Of a stretch of DNA of 64,000 nt, positions 7,723 through 17,745 are shown in pieces. The notes beneath the pieces are model-generated. The model searched no databases and was not told where the DNA came from. It saw only the letters and a program-made list of their open reading frames with translations. Made by a program: the position numbers and the translations under genes. Position 1 is the first letter of the stretch; each line of letters opens with the position of its first letter. Source of the DNA: Geobacillus jurassicus NBRC 107829 (GTDB lineage: Bacteria; Bacillota; Bacilli; Bacillales; Anoxybacillaceae). The stretch lies in contig NZ_BCQG01000017.1 of the NCBI RefSeq assembly GCF_001544315.1, forward strand, positions 1 through 64,000. The letters run 5' to 3'.

Positions 7723-9886
7723 TCATGCGATGGCGCTCCGGCCGTCTTCCTCGTTTTTCCCTAGATTCCCGCGGCAGTTCCCCTCCAATGTTGCGGGCAT
7801 CGCGCAACACCGCTTTGCGCGACAAATTGACGCGCCCTTGCTTATCGATTTCCGTCACTTTCACCAAAATCTCATCGCCGATCGAAACGACGTCTTCGAC
7901 TTTGCCGACCCGCCCTTCAGCGAGCTCGGAAATGTGGACAAGCCCGTCTTTGCCGTTGAACAACTCAACGAAGGCGCCGAATTTTTCAATCCGTTTCACT
8001 TTGCCTAAGTACACTTGGCCGACTTCGACTTCGCGGACGATGTCTTCGATGATTTGCTTCGCTTTTTGGTTGGCCGCTTCATCCACAGACGAGATGAAAA
8101 TCGTGCCGTCTTGTTCGATGTCGATTTTGACGCCGGTTTCGTCGATGATTTTGTTGATCTGCTTGCCGCTTGGTCCGATCACCTCCCGGATTTTATCCGG
8201 ATTGATGTGCATGATCAAAATTTTCGGCGCATATTTGGACAGCTCTTTGCGCGGTTCGCTGAGCGTCTGCATCATATGGTCCAAAATCTCAAGCCGCCCT
8301 TTGCGCGCTTGCATGAGCGCCTCTTCCAAAATCTCACGCGTCAACCCTTTGATTTTAATGTCCATTTGCAGCGCGGTGACGCCTTTTCTCGTGCCGGCGA
8401 CTTTAAAGTCCATATCGCCGAGATGGTCCTCGATGCCTTGAATGTCGGTCAAAATCGTATAATGATCGTCGTTTTTCACAAGCCCCATGGCAATGCCGGC
8501 GACCGGCGCTTTGATCGGCACCCCGGCGTCCATCATCGCCAACGTGCTGGCGCAAATGCTTGCCTGCGATGTCGAGCCGTTCGACTCAAGCACTTCGGAA
8601 ACGAGGCGGATCGTATACGGGAATTCGCGCTCCGACGGCACGACCGGCTCAAGCGCCCGTTCGCCAAGCGCCCCGTGTCCGATTTCACGCCGCCCCGGCC
8701 CGCGCATCGGTCCGGTTTCGCCGACGGAAAACGGCGGGAAGTTGTAATGGTGCATAAAACGCTTCGATTCTTCCAGGTCAAGCCCGTCCAAAATTTGCAC
8801 ATCGCCAAGCGCCCCGAGCGTGCAAACGCTCAACACTTGCGTCTGCCCGCGCGTAAACAACCCCGAGCCGTGCGTGCGCGGCAGGACGCCGACCGCCGAT
8901 GAAAGCGGACGGATTTCATCGACTTTGCGCCCATCCGGACGGATTTTTTCGACCGTGATTAAGCGGCGCACTTCTTCTTTCACGAGCTTATGCAAAATTT
9001 CTTGCACTTGCTTCAGCTTTTCTTCATCTGCTTCTTCCGCCTCATATTTGGCGATGACACCGGCTTTCACATCTTCAATGGCGGCGTCGCGCGCCAGTTT
9101 CTCCGGCACTTGCACCGCTCGCTTAATGTCCGCTTCCGCAAGCTGGCGGATTTCCGCTTCCAGCGCCGGATCCGGCTCGTAAAGGACGACTTCCATTTTT
9201 TCTTTGCCGACTTGAGCGGCGATTTCCTCTTGGAAGGCGATGAGCCGCTTCACTTCCTCATGGCCGAACATGATCGCTTCAAGAATCACTTCTTCCGGCA
9301 CCTCATCCGCCCCGGCTTCCACCATGTTGATCGCATCTTTTGTGCCGGCGACGACAAGATGCAGATCGCTTTTTTCCATTTGCTCGACCGTTGGGTTGAT
9401 GACAAACTGGCCGTCGACGCGGCCAACGATGACACCGGCGATCGGCCCTTCAAACGGAATGTCGGAAATCGTCAGCGCCACCGACGAACCGATTAAGGCC
9501 GCTACTTCCGGCGCGCAGTCTTGATCGACGCTCATGACCATCGAGACGACTTGCACTTCGTTGCGAAACCCTTCAGCAAACAACGGACGGATCGGTCGGT
9601 CGATGAGGCGGCTCACCAAAATGGCTTTCTCGCTCGGGCGGCCTTCGCGCTTAATAAACCCGCCCGGAATCTTCCCGACGGCGTACAGCCGCTCCTCGTA
9701 GTTGACGGTGAGCGGGAAAAAGTCGACGTTTTTCGCCTCCCGCGACGCAGTGGCCGTGCTCAACACGACCGTATCGCCGTAGCGGACCAGCGCCGCCCCG
9801 TTCGCCTGTTTCGCCAGTTCGCCAGTTTCAACGATGAGCGGCCGCCCGGCCACATCGATGGAAAACACACGTTTCTCTTGTTCCAT
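7715..9886 (-). CDS. pnpA: Polyribonucleotide nucleotidyltransferase (PNPase)
   Basis: Phosphorolytic 3'-to-5' exoribonuclease of RNA decay. The 723 residues run in the standard order: RNase PH 1 (with [16 protein letters not shown]), an alpha-helical linker, RNase PH 2 (with [13 protein letters not shown] and [14 protein letters not shown]), a KH domain ([15 protein letters not shown], about 565) and an S1 domain ([19 protein letters not shown], about 640), ending in a short basic tail. The ATG at 9886 is preceded by AGAGGAG at a long spacing of 11. It follows rpsO, as in many bacteria. Confidence 0.97.
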   Translation of the reverse strand: MEQEKRVFSIDVAGRPLIVETGELAKQANGAALVRYGDTVVLSTATASREAKNVDFFPLTVNYEERLYAVGKIPGGFIKREGRPSEKAILVSRLIDRPIRPLFAEGFRNEVQVVSMVMSVDQDCAPEVAALIGSSVALTISDIPFEGPIAGVIVGRVDGQFVINPTVEQMEKSDLHLVVAGTKDAINMVEAGADEVPEEVILEAIMFGHEEVKRLIAFQEEIAAQVGKEKMEVVLYEPDPALEAEIRQLAEADIKRAVQVPEKLARDAAIEDVKAGVIAKYEAEEADEEKLKQVQEILHKLVKEEVRRLITVEKIRPDGRKVDEIRPLSSAVGVLPRTHGSGLFTRGQTQVLSVCTLGALGDVQILDGLDLEESKRFMHHYNFPPFSVGETGPMRGPGRREIGHGALGERALEPVVPSEREFPYTIRLVSEVLESNGSTSQASICASTLAMMDAGVPIKAPVAGIAMGLVKNDDHYTILTDIQGIEDHLGDMDFKVAGTRKGVTALQMDIKIKGLTREILEEALMQARKGRLEILDHMMQTLSEPRKELSKYAPKILIMHINPDKIREVIGPSGKQINKIIDETGVKIDIEQDGTIFISSVDEAANQKAKQIIEDIVREVEVGQVYLGKVKRIEKFGAFVELFNGKDGLVHISELAEGRVGKVEDVVSIGDEILVKVTEIDKQGRVNLSRKAVLRDARNIGGELPRESREKRGRRPERHRMKP

Positions 9887-10000
9887 ACAGACGAGTACTC
9901 CTCTCTATGTACAAATGAAAATATGGATCCGCTGATGATTAGTATAGACGAATTGGCGCCGTTGTTATCATCGCCGCATAAATCGCGCCTATAAACTAGC

Positions 10001-10028
10001 AAAAAAGCGGGAATGCTCCCGCTTTTTT
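10001..10028 (-). terminator. Terminator between rpsO and pnpA
   Basis: GCGGGA-ATGC-TCCCGC flanked by six A and six T forms a symmetric 6-bp hairpin extendable by A-T pairs. Its right arm reaches the rpsO stop codon at 10027-10029. It separates rpsO from pnpA, though pnpA needs either read-through or its own weak promoter near a TATACT box at about 9950. Confidence 0.85.
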
Positions 10029-10296
10029 ATCGACGTAATCCAAGTTTCTCAATCAATTCACGGTAGCGCGCCACATCTTTCTTGCGCAAGTAGGCCAATA
10101 AGTTGCGGCGCTTCCCGACCATTTTCAGCAAGCCGCGCCGTGAATGATGATCTTTTTTATGAATGCGCAAATGCTCGTTCAAGTTGTTGATTTGTTCCGT
10201 CAGGATAGCAACTTGCACTTCCGGAGAACCGGTGTCGTTCTCATGGATTTTAAATTGCTCGATGATTTCGCGTTTGCGCTCCTGCGTCAATGCCAT
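10027..10296 (-). CDS. rpsO: 30S ribosomal protein S15
   Basis: Primary-binding protein of the 30S platform, contacting the three-way junction of 16S rRNA helices 20-22. The 89-residue sequence is typical in length: [20 protein letters not shown] and [18 protein letters not shown] carry the RNA-binding surface. The ATG at 10296 has GGGAGGTG at 7-nt spacing. A structured leader lies immediately upstream and is probably its own operator. Confidence 0.98.
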   Translation of the reverse strand: MALTQERKREIIEQFKIHENDTGSPEVQVAILTEQINNLNEHLRIHKKDHHSRRGLLKMVGKRRNLLAYLRKKDVARYRELIEKLGLRR

Positions 10297-10376
10297 CCTT
10301 GTTCACCTCCCTAGTCTTACATCCCCGATTGCCGAGCGGGCGTCGGTGACTCGCCTAGCCAAGCAATGGTTCGCAT
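10297..10376 (-). promoter_or_regulatory. Probable S15 autoregulatory leader of rpsO
   Basis: The 80 bases before rpsO can fold on the minus strand into GC-rich helices, including GGCG/CGCC around 10336-10353, ending close to the ribosome site. S15 of Bacillus (now Geobacillus) stearothermophilus is known to bind an operator in its own rpsO leader. The assignment rests on position and pairing capacity, not on an alignment. Confidence 0.55.
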
Positions 10377-10383
10377 ACATTGA

Positions 10384-11364
10384 TTAGAATACCTCTTTTT
10401 CCGGCAAAATGCAAGTGTTTTCGCAGAAAGAGCGGAAATACTGCTCCGCCTCTTTCTTGTCGCGGGCAATTTGCGCCGTCAGCGCGTCGATGCTGGCAAA
10501 CTTCCGCTCGCTCCGCAGACGGCGGTGCCACTCAATCGTCATCGTTTTTCCGTAAATGTCGCCGGAAAACTCGAGCAAGTGCACCTCAATATTCGGCAAT
10601 CCCTCGCGCGTTTCATGGAACGTCGGTTTGTAGCCAACGTTCGCCACCCCTGCATACGTCTGTCCGCCGACCGTCGCCTTGACCGCATAGACGCCGACCG
10701 CCGGCAAGGCATAATCGCCGTTTAGCGCGATGTTCGCCGTCGGAAAGCCGATCGTCCGCCCGCGCCGCTCCCCAGCGACCACTGTTCCCTCGAGCTCGTA
10801 AAAGCGGCCGAGCAAGCGGGGAAGCTGTTCGACCGCTCCGTCTTCAAGCAGCTTTCGCACCCGGGTTGAGCTCACTTTTTCCCCGTCGACCGCGAGCTTC
10901 GGAATGATCGTCTGTCCAAAGCGGCCGCGCGCATGAATCAGCATCGTCTCCATCGTTCCTTTTCCGAACCGCCCATAAGTGAAATCGAAGCCGGCGACGA
11001 CATGCTTCACGTGCAATCCGTCCAAATATTGGTCGACGAACATTTCTGGAGACAGCGCGGCAAACGTCGGCGTAAATTCCACGATGTACAGCCGGTTGAC
11101 GCCAAGCGATGCGACCAGTTGCTCTTTTTTGCTAAGCGGAGTGATCAAGCGCAGCTCGGACTGTTTGCCAAGCACGACGGACGGATGAGGGTGAAACGTC
11201 ATCACCGCGCTTTCGTACCCGCGCTCGTTGGCGATCTCGACCGCGGTGCGGATCACTTTTTGATGGCCGAGGTGGATGCCGTCGAAATAGCCCAGCGCCA
11301 TCACCGTCGGAGGGAGCGCCTGGCGTTCGAGACGGTGCGGATGCGAAAGAAACAGCGTTTCCAT
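10384..11364 (-). CDS. ribF: Bifunctional riboflavin kinase / FAD synthetase
   Basis: Makes FMN from riboflavin and then FAD. The 326-residue protein has an N-terminal FAD synthetase domain with ALGYFDGIHLGHQKVI and FDFTYGRFGKGT, and a C-terminal riboflavin kinase domain with RGRTIGFPTANIAL and IEVHLLEF. B. subtilis calls the same gene ribC. I prefer the ATG at 11364 (METLFLSHPHRL), which matches the B. subtilis N-terminus and gives 9-nt spacing from AAGGTGG; an ATG two codons earlier is possible. It follows truB in the nusA-infB cluster. Confidence 0.95.
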   Translation of the reverse strand: METLFLSHPHRLERQALPPTVMALGYFDGIHLGHQKVIRTAVEIANERGYESAVMTFHPHPSVVLGKQSELRLITPLSKKEQLVASLGVNRLYIVEFTPTFAALSPEMFVDQYLDGLHVKHVVAGFDFTYGRFGKGTMETMLIHARGRFGQTIIPKLAVDGEKVSSTRVRKLLEDGAVEQLPRLLGRFYELEGTVVAGERRGRTIGFPTANIALNGDYALPAVGVYAVKATVGGQTYAGVANVGYKPTFHETREGLPNIEVHLLEFSGDIYGKTMTIEWHRRLRSERKFASIDALTAQIARDKKEAEQYFRSFCENTCILPEKEVF

Positions 11365-11406
11365 GTCCATGACCCACCTTCTTTTTTCCGCGCTATACCC
11401 GCGGCA

Positions 11407-12315
11407 TCAATGAAACACTTTGAGCGGCTTCATCAAGCCGGGGCGCACCGGATGCTTCACATACAGGGCCAGCGCTTCCCGCTCGGGCGAAACAAGCACA
11501 ACCGGCCCGTCAAGCTTCTGCAAAAAAGCGGGAAGCCGGAGCAACGCCCCGTTTTTTACCTTCTCTGCTACTTTATCATTGATTTCATATTTCGGCAAAT
11601 GAAAAAGAGCCCTCTCGATAGGGATGAGCAAAGAAGCTGCCGTCCCGTCGGCCGCCCGGCGCTCGACGTCTTCGAACGTCACACAATCTTCAAGACGAAA
11701 CGGCCCGGACGCTGTACGGGTGAGGTCAGACATATACGCCGGATAGCCGAGCTGCTCACCGATCATCACCGCCAGCGTGCGGACATATGTGCCTTTGCTG
11801 CACGTGACGCGAAAGCGAAATGACACCGTTTCACCAGCGAATTGTTCGCGTTCATCAAGCAACTCAAGCTCATAAATGGTCACGCGCCGCGTCGGGCGCT
11901 CGACTTCGATGCCGGCGCGCGCATATTCATACAGTTTTTTTCCGCCCACTTTCACCGCAGAGTACATCGGCGGCGTTTGTTCGATGTCCCCAGTAAGGCT
12001 ATGAAATACTGCTTCGATCTCCGCACGCGCAATCGGCCGGTCAACCGGGCGGACGGCGATGATGTCGCCGTCCGCATCTTCCGTTGTCGTCGCCGCGCCA
12101 ATCGTCACTTCTCCTTCGTACGTTTTCGTCACCCCGGTCAAAAACTCGGCGATGCGCGTCGCTTTGCCGAGGCAAATCGGCAGCACACCGGACACGTTCG
12201 GGTCAAGCGTGCCGGTGTGCCCCGCTTTTTTTACACCGAGCAGGCGGCGCACTTTCGCCACACAGTCGTGCGACGTCATCCCTTTCGGCTTATTGAGCAG
12301 CAATACCCCGTCCAT
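11407..12315 (-). CDS. truB: tRNA pseudouridine-55 synthase B
   Basis: Isomerises U55 in the T-loop of tRNAs. The 302 residues include LLNKPKGMTSHDCVAKVRRL and GHTGTLDPNVSGVLP, where the aspartate is the catalytic residue, plus VRCSKGTYVRT-like VTCSKGTYVRTLA. The ATG at 12315 has AAAGGGTG upstream. It is 54 bases from rbfA across a hairpin that overlaps the rbfA stop. Confidence 0.96.
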   Translation of the reverse strand: MDGVLLLNKPKGMTSHDCVAKVRRLLGVKKAGHTGTLDPNVSGVLPICLGKATRIAEFLTGVTKTYEGEVTIGAATTTEDADGDIIAVRPVDRPIARAEIEAVFHSLTGDIEQTPPMYSAVKVGGKKLYEYARAGIEVERPTRRVTIYELELLDEREQFAGETVSFRFRVTCSKGTYVRTLAVMIGEQLGYPAYMSDLTRTASGPFRLEDCVTFEDVERRAADGTAASLLIPIERALFHLPKYEINDKVAEKVKNGALLRLPAFLQKLDGPVVLVSPEREALALYVKHPVRPGLMKPLKVFH

Positions 12316-12351
12316 CGGCGCACCCTTTCCGTTTCCATAATCATGAATGGA

Positions 12352-12378
12352 AATGGATAGACAGTTCGCCTATCCATT
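12352..12378 (-). other. Hairpin across the rbfA stop codon
   Basis: A perfect 9-bp inverted repeat (AATGGATAG at 12352-12360, CTATCCATT at 12370-12378, 9-nt loop) has the rbfA stop codon inside its first arm on the transcript. There is no T-run, so it is more likely a processing or mRNA-stability element than a terminator. Confidence 0.6.
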
Positions 12379-12753
12379 GTTTGGCTCCTCATCCGCCTCT
12401 TTCGCAGGGCGATCGTTGCTTGAAATTTGCCGGATCAGCTGTTCGATGCGGCTGCCGTATTCAATCGTTTCATCGATTTCAAAGAAAATTTCCGGCGTCT
12501 TGCGCAGGCGGATGCGCTGGCCGATTTCCGAACGGATAAACCCTTTCGCTTTCTCGAGCGCCTTCAATGTATTTTCCCGCTGTTTGTCATCGCCGAGGAC
12601 GCTGATGTACACTTTCGCCTGCTGCAAATCGCCGGTGACGCGCACATCGGTCACAGTGACAAAGCCGATGCGCGGATCTTTCAGCCTGCGGCTGATGATG
12701 TCGCTCAACTCTTTTTTCATTTGCTCGCCAACGCGAGTTGCTCGTATATTCAT
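12370..12753 (-). CDS. rbfA: 30S ribosome-binding factor A
   Basis: Late 30S assembly and cold-adaptation factor of 127 residues with a KH-like fold. [17 protein letters not shown] at the N-terminus, [12 protein letters not shown] and [20 protein letters not shown] near the C-terminus are typical. The ATG at 12753 (MNIRATRV) has AGGTGA at good spacing; an adjacent GTG codon at 12756 could be read as an alternative. It follows ylxP by 15 bases. Confidence 0.95.
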   Translation of the reverse strand: MNIRATRVGEQMKKELSDIISRRLKDPRIGFVTVTDVRVTGDLQQAKVYISVLGDDKQRENTLKALEKAKGFIRSEIGQRIRLRKTPEIFFEIDETIEYGSRIEQLIRQISSNDRPAKEADEEPNNG

Positions 12754-12768
12754 CACCCATCACCTCGG

Positions 12769-13047
12769 TTACAACCACTCGAATGATGTGGCCGCCCGCT
12801 CCAGCTCAGGGAACGAGTCGAGCAAAGCGAGCGCCCGCTCGAGCTCCCGTTCGGTCGCCTGGCGGCTTGACGTAATAGCGACAAGGCCGATGGTCGCCCG
12901 CTGCCATGCGTCTTGATGATCGATTTCGGCCACAGAGACGTTGTATTTTTGCCGGATTCTTGTCATCACCCGCTGCAGGACGGCCCGTTTGTCCTTGAGC
13001 GAGCGGGCGTTGTAGATGATGCATTCGCATGCGGCGAAGCCGATCAT
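12769..13047 (-). CDS. ylxP: DUF503 family protein YlxP
   Basis: A 92-residue protein of the conserved DUF503 family, a small alpha/beta fold with no assigned reaction; the context between infB and rbfA suggests a role in translation or ribosome assembly, which is inference. [20 protein letters not shown] is the characteristic stretch. Its start overlaps the infB stop in an ATGA junction (13044-13047), so translation is probably coupled. Confidence 0.93.
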   Translation of the reverse strand: MIGFAACECIIYNARSLKDKRAVLQRVMTRIRQKYNVSVAEIDHQDAWQRATIGLVAITSSRQATERELERALALLDSFPELERAATSFEWL

Positions 13048-15263
13048 GCCCGGGCCACTTCCTCCATGACATATGCTTCGATGATGTCACCTTCTTTAAT
13101 ATCGTTGAAGTTTTTGATCGTCAGCCCGCATTCATATCCTTGCGCCACTTCGCGCACATCGTCTTTATACCGCTTGAGCGAATCGACTTCCCCTTCGTAG
13201 ACGACGATGCCTTGGCGGATGAGGCGCACTTTGCTGTCGCGGGTGATTTTGCCGTCGGTGACATAGCAGCCGGCGATCGTGCCGACTTTCGACACTTTGA
13301 ACGTCTGCCGCACTTCGGCTTGGCCAATGACTTTTTCTTCGTACTCCGGATCGAGCATCCCTTTCATCGCCGCTTCAATTTCTTCAATGACGTTGTAAAT
13401 GATGCGATGGAGGCGGATGTCGACTTTTTCCGACTCGGCGGCGCGCTTCGCGTTGGCGTCCGGACGGACGTTAAAGCCGATGACGATGGCGTTCGATGCC
13501 GTCGCCAGCGAAATGTCCGATTCGGTGATGGCGCCGACGGCGGCGTGAATGATTTTCACGCGCACGCCTTCCACATCGATTTTTTGCAAGGCGGCGACAA
13601 GCGCCTCAACCGATCCTTGAACGTCGGCTTTGACGATCAAGTTCAGCTCTTTCATTTCGCCTTGCTTAATTTGTTCAAACAAGTCATCCAAGCTGACGCG
13701 CGTTTTCACGCTCCGTTGCTCCTGCAGCTGCCGCTGCGCACGCGCCTCCGCGATTTGCCGCGCCTTTTTCTCATCCTCAAACACCATGAAGCGGTCGCCG
13801 GCTTGCGGCACTTCATGCAGCCCGGTAATTTCGACCGGCATCGACGGAGTGGCCTCTTTGACGCGCCGGCCGCTGTCGTTCACCATCGCGCGCACGCGCC
13901 CGTAGGTCGTTCCGACGACGATCGGATCGCCGACATGCAGCGTTCCCGCTTGAATCAAAAGCGTTGCCACCGGTCCGCGGCCTTTATCGAGCTTCGCTTC
14001 GATCACCGTACCGACCTCGCGCCGGTCCGGGTTCGCTTTTAATTCTTCCATCTCACTGACAAGCAAAATCATTTCCAAAAGATGATCAAGACCTTCTTTC
14101 GTTTTCGCCGACAGCTTGCAGAAAATCGTATCGCCGCCCCATTCTTCCGGAACGAGGTTGTATTCCATCAACTCTTGCATGACGCGGTCCGGGTTCGCTT
14201 CCGGCTTATCGATTTTGTTGATGGCGACGATAATCGGCACGTTTGCCGCCTTGGCGTGGTTGATCGCTTCGACCGTCTGCGGCATCACCCCGTCATCCGC
14301 CGCAACAACGAGGACGACGATATCAGTCACTTGCGCGCCGCGCGCCCGCATCGTCGTAAACGCCTCATGCCCCGGCGTATCGAGGAACGTAATTTTTTTG
14401 TCGTTGACCGTCACTTGATACGCACCGATGTGTTGCGTAATGCCGCCGGCTTCCTGCTCCGTCACTTTGGAATGGCGGATCGCATCAAGAAGCGTCGTTT
14501 TTCCGTGGTCGACGTGCCCCATGATCGTCACGACCGGGGGCCGTTCAACCAAGTCTTCCGGCGCATCGACAATTTCGATCGCTTCAAAGTTCGTCTCATC
14601 AATCGTCACTTTTTCTTCGACTTCAACCCCGTAATCCGAACAGATGAGCTCGATGGCGTCTTTGTCTAAATCTTGGTTGATCGTCGCCATCACGCCGAGC
14701 ATAAACAGCTTCTTAATAATTTCCGACGGCTCGCGGCCAAGCTTTTTCGCCAGTTCGGCGACGGTAAGAGAACCTTCGAACGTAATTTTTTTCGGCAATT
14801 CTTTTTCTTTTTTCGCCGGCTGCGGCGCTTGTTTTGCGGCTGGCGCCGCCTGTTTCTTTCCTTTCACCAGCCCTTTCCCTTTCTTTTTCGCCGCTTGGAG
14901 CAGTTTCTTTTCTTGCTGCTGCGCCTCGGTTTTTTTCGTTTCCTTCCCTTTTGGTGCTCCTTTTTTCTTCGCCGGCTTCATTTTCGCCGCTTCTTTCGTG
15001 TCGTCAAACATTTCCTCATCGGCGAAATCAGCCGCCTTCGCCGGCGTCGGCCGTTTCGGCTTTTCCGCTTTCTTTTCCGCCTTTTTCTCTTCTTTTTTCT
15101 CGGCGTTCGGGCGATATTGATGATCAAGCTTTTCGACGACGTCCGCCTCGAGCATCGCCATATGGTTGTTCACTTCAATGTTCATTTCTTTCAATTTATG
15201 AATAACGTCCTTGCTTGGCACGTTCTGTTTTTTCGCGTATTCGTACACACGCATTTTTGACAT
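13044..15263 (-). CDS. infB: Translation initiation factor IF-2
   Basis: GTPase that places initiator fMet-tRNA on the ribosome. Of 739 residues, the N-terminus ([12 protein letters not shown]) carries the IF2-N motif, then a Lys/Ala-rich low-complexity linker to about 150. The G domain follows ([25 protein letters not shown]), then domain II and the C-terminal fMet-tRNA-binding domain ending near [18 protein letters not shown]. The start at 15263 has GGGGGTG upstream; the open frame to 15371 overlaps ylxQ and is not used. G. stearothermophilus IF-2 is of similar length. Confidence 0.97.
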   Translation of the reverse strand: MSKMRVYEYAKKQNVPSKDVIHKLKEMNIEVNNHMAMLEADVVEKLDHQYRPNAEKKEEKKAEKKAEKPKRPTPAKAADFADEEMFDDTKEAAKMKPAKKKGAPKGKETKKTEAQQQEKKLLQAAKKKGKGLVKGKKQAAPAAKQAPQPAKKEKELPKKITFEGSLTVAELAKKLGREPSEIIKKLFMLGVMATINQDLDKDAIELICSDYGVEVEEKVTIDETNFEAIEIVDAPEDLVERPPVVTIMGHVDHGKTTLLDAIRHSKVTEQEAGGITQHIGAYQVTVNDKKITFLDTPGHEAFTTMRARGAQVTDIVVLVVAADDGVMPQTVEAINHAKAANVPIIVAINKIDKPEANPDRVMQELMEYNLVPEEWGGDTIFCKLSAKTKEGLDHLLEMILLVSEMEELKANPDRREVGTVIEAKLDKGRGPVATLLIQAGTLHVGDPIVVGTTYGRVRAMVNDSGRRVKEATPSMPVEITGLHEVPQAGDRFMVFEDEKKARQIAEARAQRQLQEQRSVKTRVSLDDLFEQIKQGEMKELNLIVKADVQGSVEALVAALQKIDVEGVRVKIIHAAVGAITESDISLATASNAIVIGFNVRPDANAKRAAESEKVDIRLHRIIYNVIEEIEAAMKGMLDPEYEEKVIGQAEVRQTFKVSKVGTIAGCYVTDGKITRDSKVRLIRQGIVVYEGEVDSLKRYKDDVREVAQGYECGLTIKNFNDIKEGDIIEAYVMEEVARA

Positions 15264-15276
15264 ACATTCACCCCCA

Positions 15277-15585
15277 TTAAGATCGGTCGAGCATCGTTTG
15301 CAACTGACGTGCGAACCCTTCGTCGGTGACGGCAACAACGACGCGGGCGTCCTTGCCGATTGCGCCGCCAAGAGTGTACCGATCCGGCACTTTGCAAAGC
15401 GGGACGCCGTAAAACGTGCATTTGTCGGTCACTTTTTTTTCCGTATTGGCTGATGCATCTTCGGAAAGCAGGACGAGCCGCGCCCGACCCCGCTGCACTT
15501 CTTTGACGACGAGTTCCTCGCCGGAGACGATTTTTCCCGCCCGCTGCGCCAGCCCAAGCAGCGACGCCCAGCGGTTATGCTTCAT
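15277..15585 (-). CDS. ylxQ: L7Ae-family ribosomal protein YlxQ
   Basis: A 102-residue member of the L7Ae/L30e/S12e family, which binds kink-turn [23 protein letters not shown] near the start and [17 protein letters not shown] are typical, as is the C-terminal [17 protein letters not shown] start at the ATG at 15585 (MKHNRWAS), overlapping the end of ylxR by 11 bases; a longer frame to 15639 lies wholly inside ylxR. Confidence 0.92.
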   Translation of the reverse strand: MKHNRWASLLGLAQRAGKIVSGEELVVKEVQRGRARLVLLSEDASANTEKKVTDKCTFYGVPLCKVPDRYTLGGAIGKDARVVVAVTDEGFARQLQTMLDRS

Positions 15586-15865
15586 GCCTGGCCTGCTTCT
15601 CCTTTTCCGCCAAAGCGAGCAGCTCGTCATAAATCGCATCGGCGACGTCCGCTTTTAAATGGCGGGCTAAAATGTTTTTCTTTTTCGCCTGCAAAATGCA
15701 TTCCGGATCAAGGGTAATATACGCGCCGCGCCCCGCCTTTTTGCCGGTCGGATCAATCGATACTTCCCCTTCTTTCGAACGGACGACGCGCACCATTTCC
15801 CGTTTCGGCTTCATCTCTCCGGTGACGACGCATTTGCGCAACGGAATTTTCTTTTGCGCTGCCAT
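15575..15865 (-). CDS. ylxR: YlxR family RNA-binding protein
   Basis: A basic 96-residue protein of the DUF448/YlxR family, with [20 protein letters not shown] at the N-terminus and KAGRGAYI in the middle. Family members bind RNA, and recent work implicates YlxR in transcription control and RNase P modulation in some Firmicutes. The ATG at 15865 gives 6-nt spacing to GGGGGG; the ATG at 15871 is too close. It sits 12 bases after nusA. Confidence 0.92.
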   Translation of the reverse strand: MAAQKKIPLRKCVVTGEMKPKREMVRVVRSKEGEVSIDPTGKKAGRGAYITLDPECILQAKKKNILARHLKADVADAIYDELLALAEKEKQARHEA

Positions 15866-15877
15866 GTTCATCCCCCC

Positions 15878-17029
15878 TCACTCGACTTCCGCCGATTGAT
15901 CGAATGATGGGCCGTCTTTCTCGCTATTTTCATTATCGAACGCTGCATCGCTGAAATCAAGCGAAGTGGATGGCGCATGCGGATCAATGCCCATCTCCAG
16001 CGCCTCGGACTCGCTTTTAATATCGATTTTCCAGCCGGTCAATTTCGCCGCCAGCCGCGCATTTTGCCCACGTTTTCCGATGGCGAGCGACAACTGATAG
16101 TCCGGAACGATGACGGTTGTCGCCTTTTGCTCTTCGTTGACAATGACGCGCAGCACTTTCGCCGGACTTAACGCGTTGGCGACAAACTCAACCGGATCGG
16201 CCGACCAACGGACGACATCGATCTTTTCCCCGTTCAGCTCATCGACGATCGCTTGCACGCGCTGCCCTCTCGGCCCGACGCACGCGCCGACCGGATCGAC
16301 TTCCGGGTTGTCGGAGTGGACGGAAATTTTCGAACGGTCGCCGGCTTCACGAGCGATCGATTTAATCTCGACCGTTCCGTCGTAAATTTCCGGCACTTCG
16401 AGCTCAAACAACCGCTTCAATAGCCCCGGGTGGGTGCGGGAGACGAAAATTTGCGGCCCTTTCGTCGTTTTTTCGACTTTCGTAATGTACACTTTCAACC
16501 GATCGTGCGGTTTGTATGTTTCATTCGGCATTTGCTCATTCGCCGGCAGGAGCGCCTCCGCTTTGCCGAGGCTGACGTAGACAAAGCGAGGGTCGACGCG
16601 CTGAACGATGCCGGTCATAATGTCCTCTTCGCGATCGACAAACTCGGCGTAGATGATGCTCCGCTCCGCCTCGCGCACGCGCTGGGTGACGACTTGCTTT
16701 GCCGTCTGCGCGGCGATGCGCCCGAAATCGCGCGGCGTCACTTCGAGCTCGACGACGTCGCCGATTTGATAGTTCGGATTGATCCGTTGCGCGTCCTCGA
16801 GCGAAATCTCAAGGCGCGGGTCGGTCACCTCTTCGACGACATCCTTGCGGGCGAGCACGCGGATCGTTCCCGTGTCCATATTGAGATCGACGCGCACGTT
16901 TTGCGCCTGGCCGAAGTTGCGTTTATACGCCGAAATGATCGCCGCTTCGATCGCTTCCATGACGACTTCTTTGCTGATGCCTTTTTCCCGCATCAGATCG
17001 GCTAACGCCTCAAGCAATTGCGTGTTCAT
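15878..17029 (-). CDS. nusA: Transcription termination/antitermination factor NusA
   Basis: RNA polymerase-associated factor controlling pausing and termination. The 383-residue protein has the N-terminal polymerase-binding domain (EALADLMREKGISKEVVMEA), an S1 domain (DIMTGIVQRVDPRFVYVSLG), and tandem KH domains (VDPVGACVGPRGQRVQAI; LSLAIGKRGQNARLAAKLTG). It lacks the acidic-repeat C-terminus of E. coli NusA, as is usual in Bacilli. The ATG at 17029 has AAGGGGG upstream and follows rimP by 24 bases. Confidence 0.97.
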   Translation of the reverse strand: MNTQLLEALADLMREKGISKEVVMEAIEAAIISAYKRNFGQAQNVRVDLNMDTGTIRVLARKDVVEEVTDPRLEISLEDAQRINPNYQIGDVVELEVTPRDFGRIAAQTAKQVVTQRVREAERSIIYAEFVDREEDIMTGIVQRVDPRFVYVSLGKAEALLPANEQMPNETYKPHDRLKVYITKVEKTTKGPQIFVSRTHPGLLKRLFELEVPEIYDGTVEIKSIAREAGDRSKISVHSDNPEVDPVGACVGPRGQRVQAIVDELNGEKIDVVRWSADPVEFVANALSPAKVLRVIVNEEQKATTVIVPDYQLSLAIGKRGQNARLAAKLTGWKIDIKSESEALEMGIDPHAPSTSLDFSDAAFDNENSEKDGPSFDQSAEVE

Positions 17030-17053
17030 GAAACGAAAATCCCCCTTTTGCGA

Positions 17054-17527
17054 TTAGAAGAAAATGACGGCTAGTCGGGCGCTCGCTACTTTTTCATACG
17101 GAATGGCGACTGTTTTTTTCCGCCCGCGGTCGTTGACCAAAAGCGTGACGGTCGTTCCGTCAAAAGCGGTTAACTCGCCTTCAAATTGCTTTGCCCCTTC
17201 AATCGGCTCGTACGTTTTGATATATACATTTTTTCCAATGGCTTTCAAAAAATCTTTCTCCTGTTTCAACGGTCGTTCCGCCCCTGGCGATGATATCTCC
17301 AAAAAATAGTTATGCGGGATCGGGTCGACTTCATCAAGCTTTTCGCTCAGCTTTTCGCTGACAGCGCCGCATTGTTCAATGTCGACGCCATCGTCAGAGT
17401 CAATGAAGACGCGCAAAAACCAATTTTTTCCTTCCTTCACATATTCAATATCGACGAGTTCGAGCCCCATTTCGTCTAAAATCGGCGTGACAAGTTGTTC
17501 GACCGTTTCTGTCACTTTTTTGCTCAT
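17054..17527 (-). CDS. rimP: Ribosome maturation factor RimP
   Basis: Assembly factor for the 30S subunit. The 157 residues form the two usual domains: [20 protein letters not shown] then [11 protein letters not shown], and [16 protein letters not shown] leading to the C-terminal SH3-like half. Start at the ATG at 17527 ([11 protein letters not shown]) with AGGAGG at 6-nt spacing; the longer frame to 17623 runs through the leader hairpin region. First gene of the long nusA-infB operon. Confidence 0.95.
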   Translation of the reverse strand: MSKKVTETVEQLVTPILDEMGLELVDIEYVKEGKNWFLRVFIDSDDGVDIEQCGAVSEKLSEKLDEVDPIPHNYFLEISSPGAERPLKQEKDFLKAIGKNVYIKTYEPIEGAKQFEGELTAFDGTTVTLLVNDRGRKKTVAIPYEKVASARLAVIFF

Positions 17528-17620
17528 TGTGTTCCTCCTTATCGAGCAAACATGCATGCGTGGCACAACGAGAAAATCCCCTGCACAGGGCGGGGAATGA
17601 ACGAAAGACGGGCGCCAATT

Positions 17621-17651
17621 CAAGAAGAAAGAGTGGGTTTCCCCACTCTTT
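17621..17651 (-). terminator. Hairpin in the rimP leader (terminator or attenuator)
   Basis: AAAGAGTGGG / CCCACTCTTT (10-bp perfect stem, 17628-17637 and 17642-17651) followed by TTCTTG. It lies downstream of the probable rimP promoter, so it can stop polC read-through but would also be met by every rimP transcript. The T-rich tail is weak. Confidence 0.6.
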
Positions 17652-17682
17652 GCTTGCCATTATCTTTGCCAATTCCACTAAA

Positions 17683-17711
17683 ACTATAACACATTGGGAA
17701 ATATATTGCAA
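17683..17711 (-). promoter_or_regulatory. Sigma-A promoter for rimP-nusA-infB operon
   Basis: TTGCAA (17706-17711), 17-nt spacer, TATAGT (17683-17688), with a TGn extension before the -10. It lies 35 bases after the polC stop codon and about 155 bases before rimP, leaving a long leader. Confidence 0.75.
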
Positions 17712-17745
17712 CGGAAAACCGCCGTTGGAAGCGATGGCATCCCCG

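Noticed and set aside
8015-8902. Plus-strand open frame of 295 codons antisense to pnpA
   Set aside because: PNPase is complete on the minus strand, and this frame has antisense-type composition.
13029-14042. Plus-strand open frame of 337 codons antisense to infB
   Set aside because: Composition rich in Phe, His, Arg and Asp typical of antisense frames; infB is intact on the other strand.
14800-15120. Low-complexity Lys/Ala-rich segment as a repeat or insertion
   Set aside because: It is the normal variable linker at the N-terminus of IF-2.
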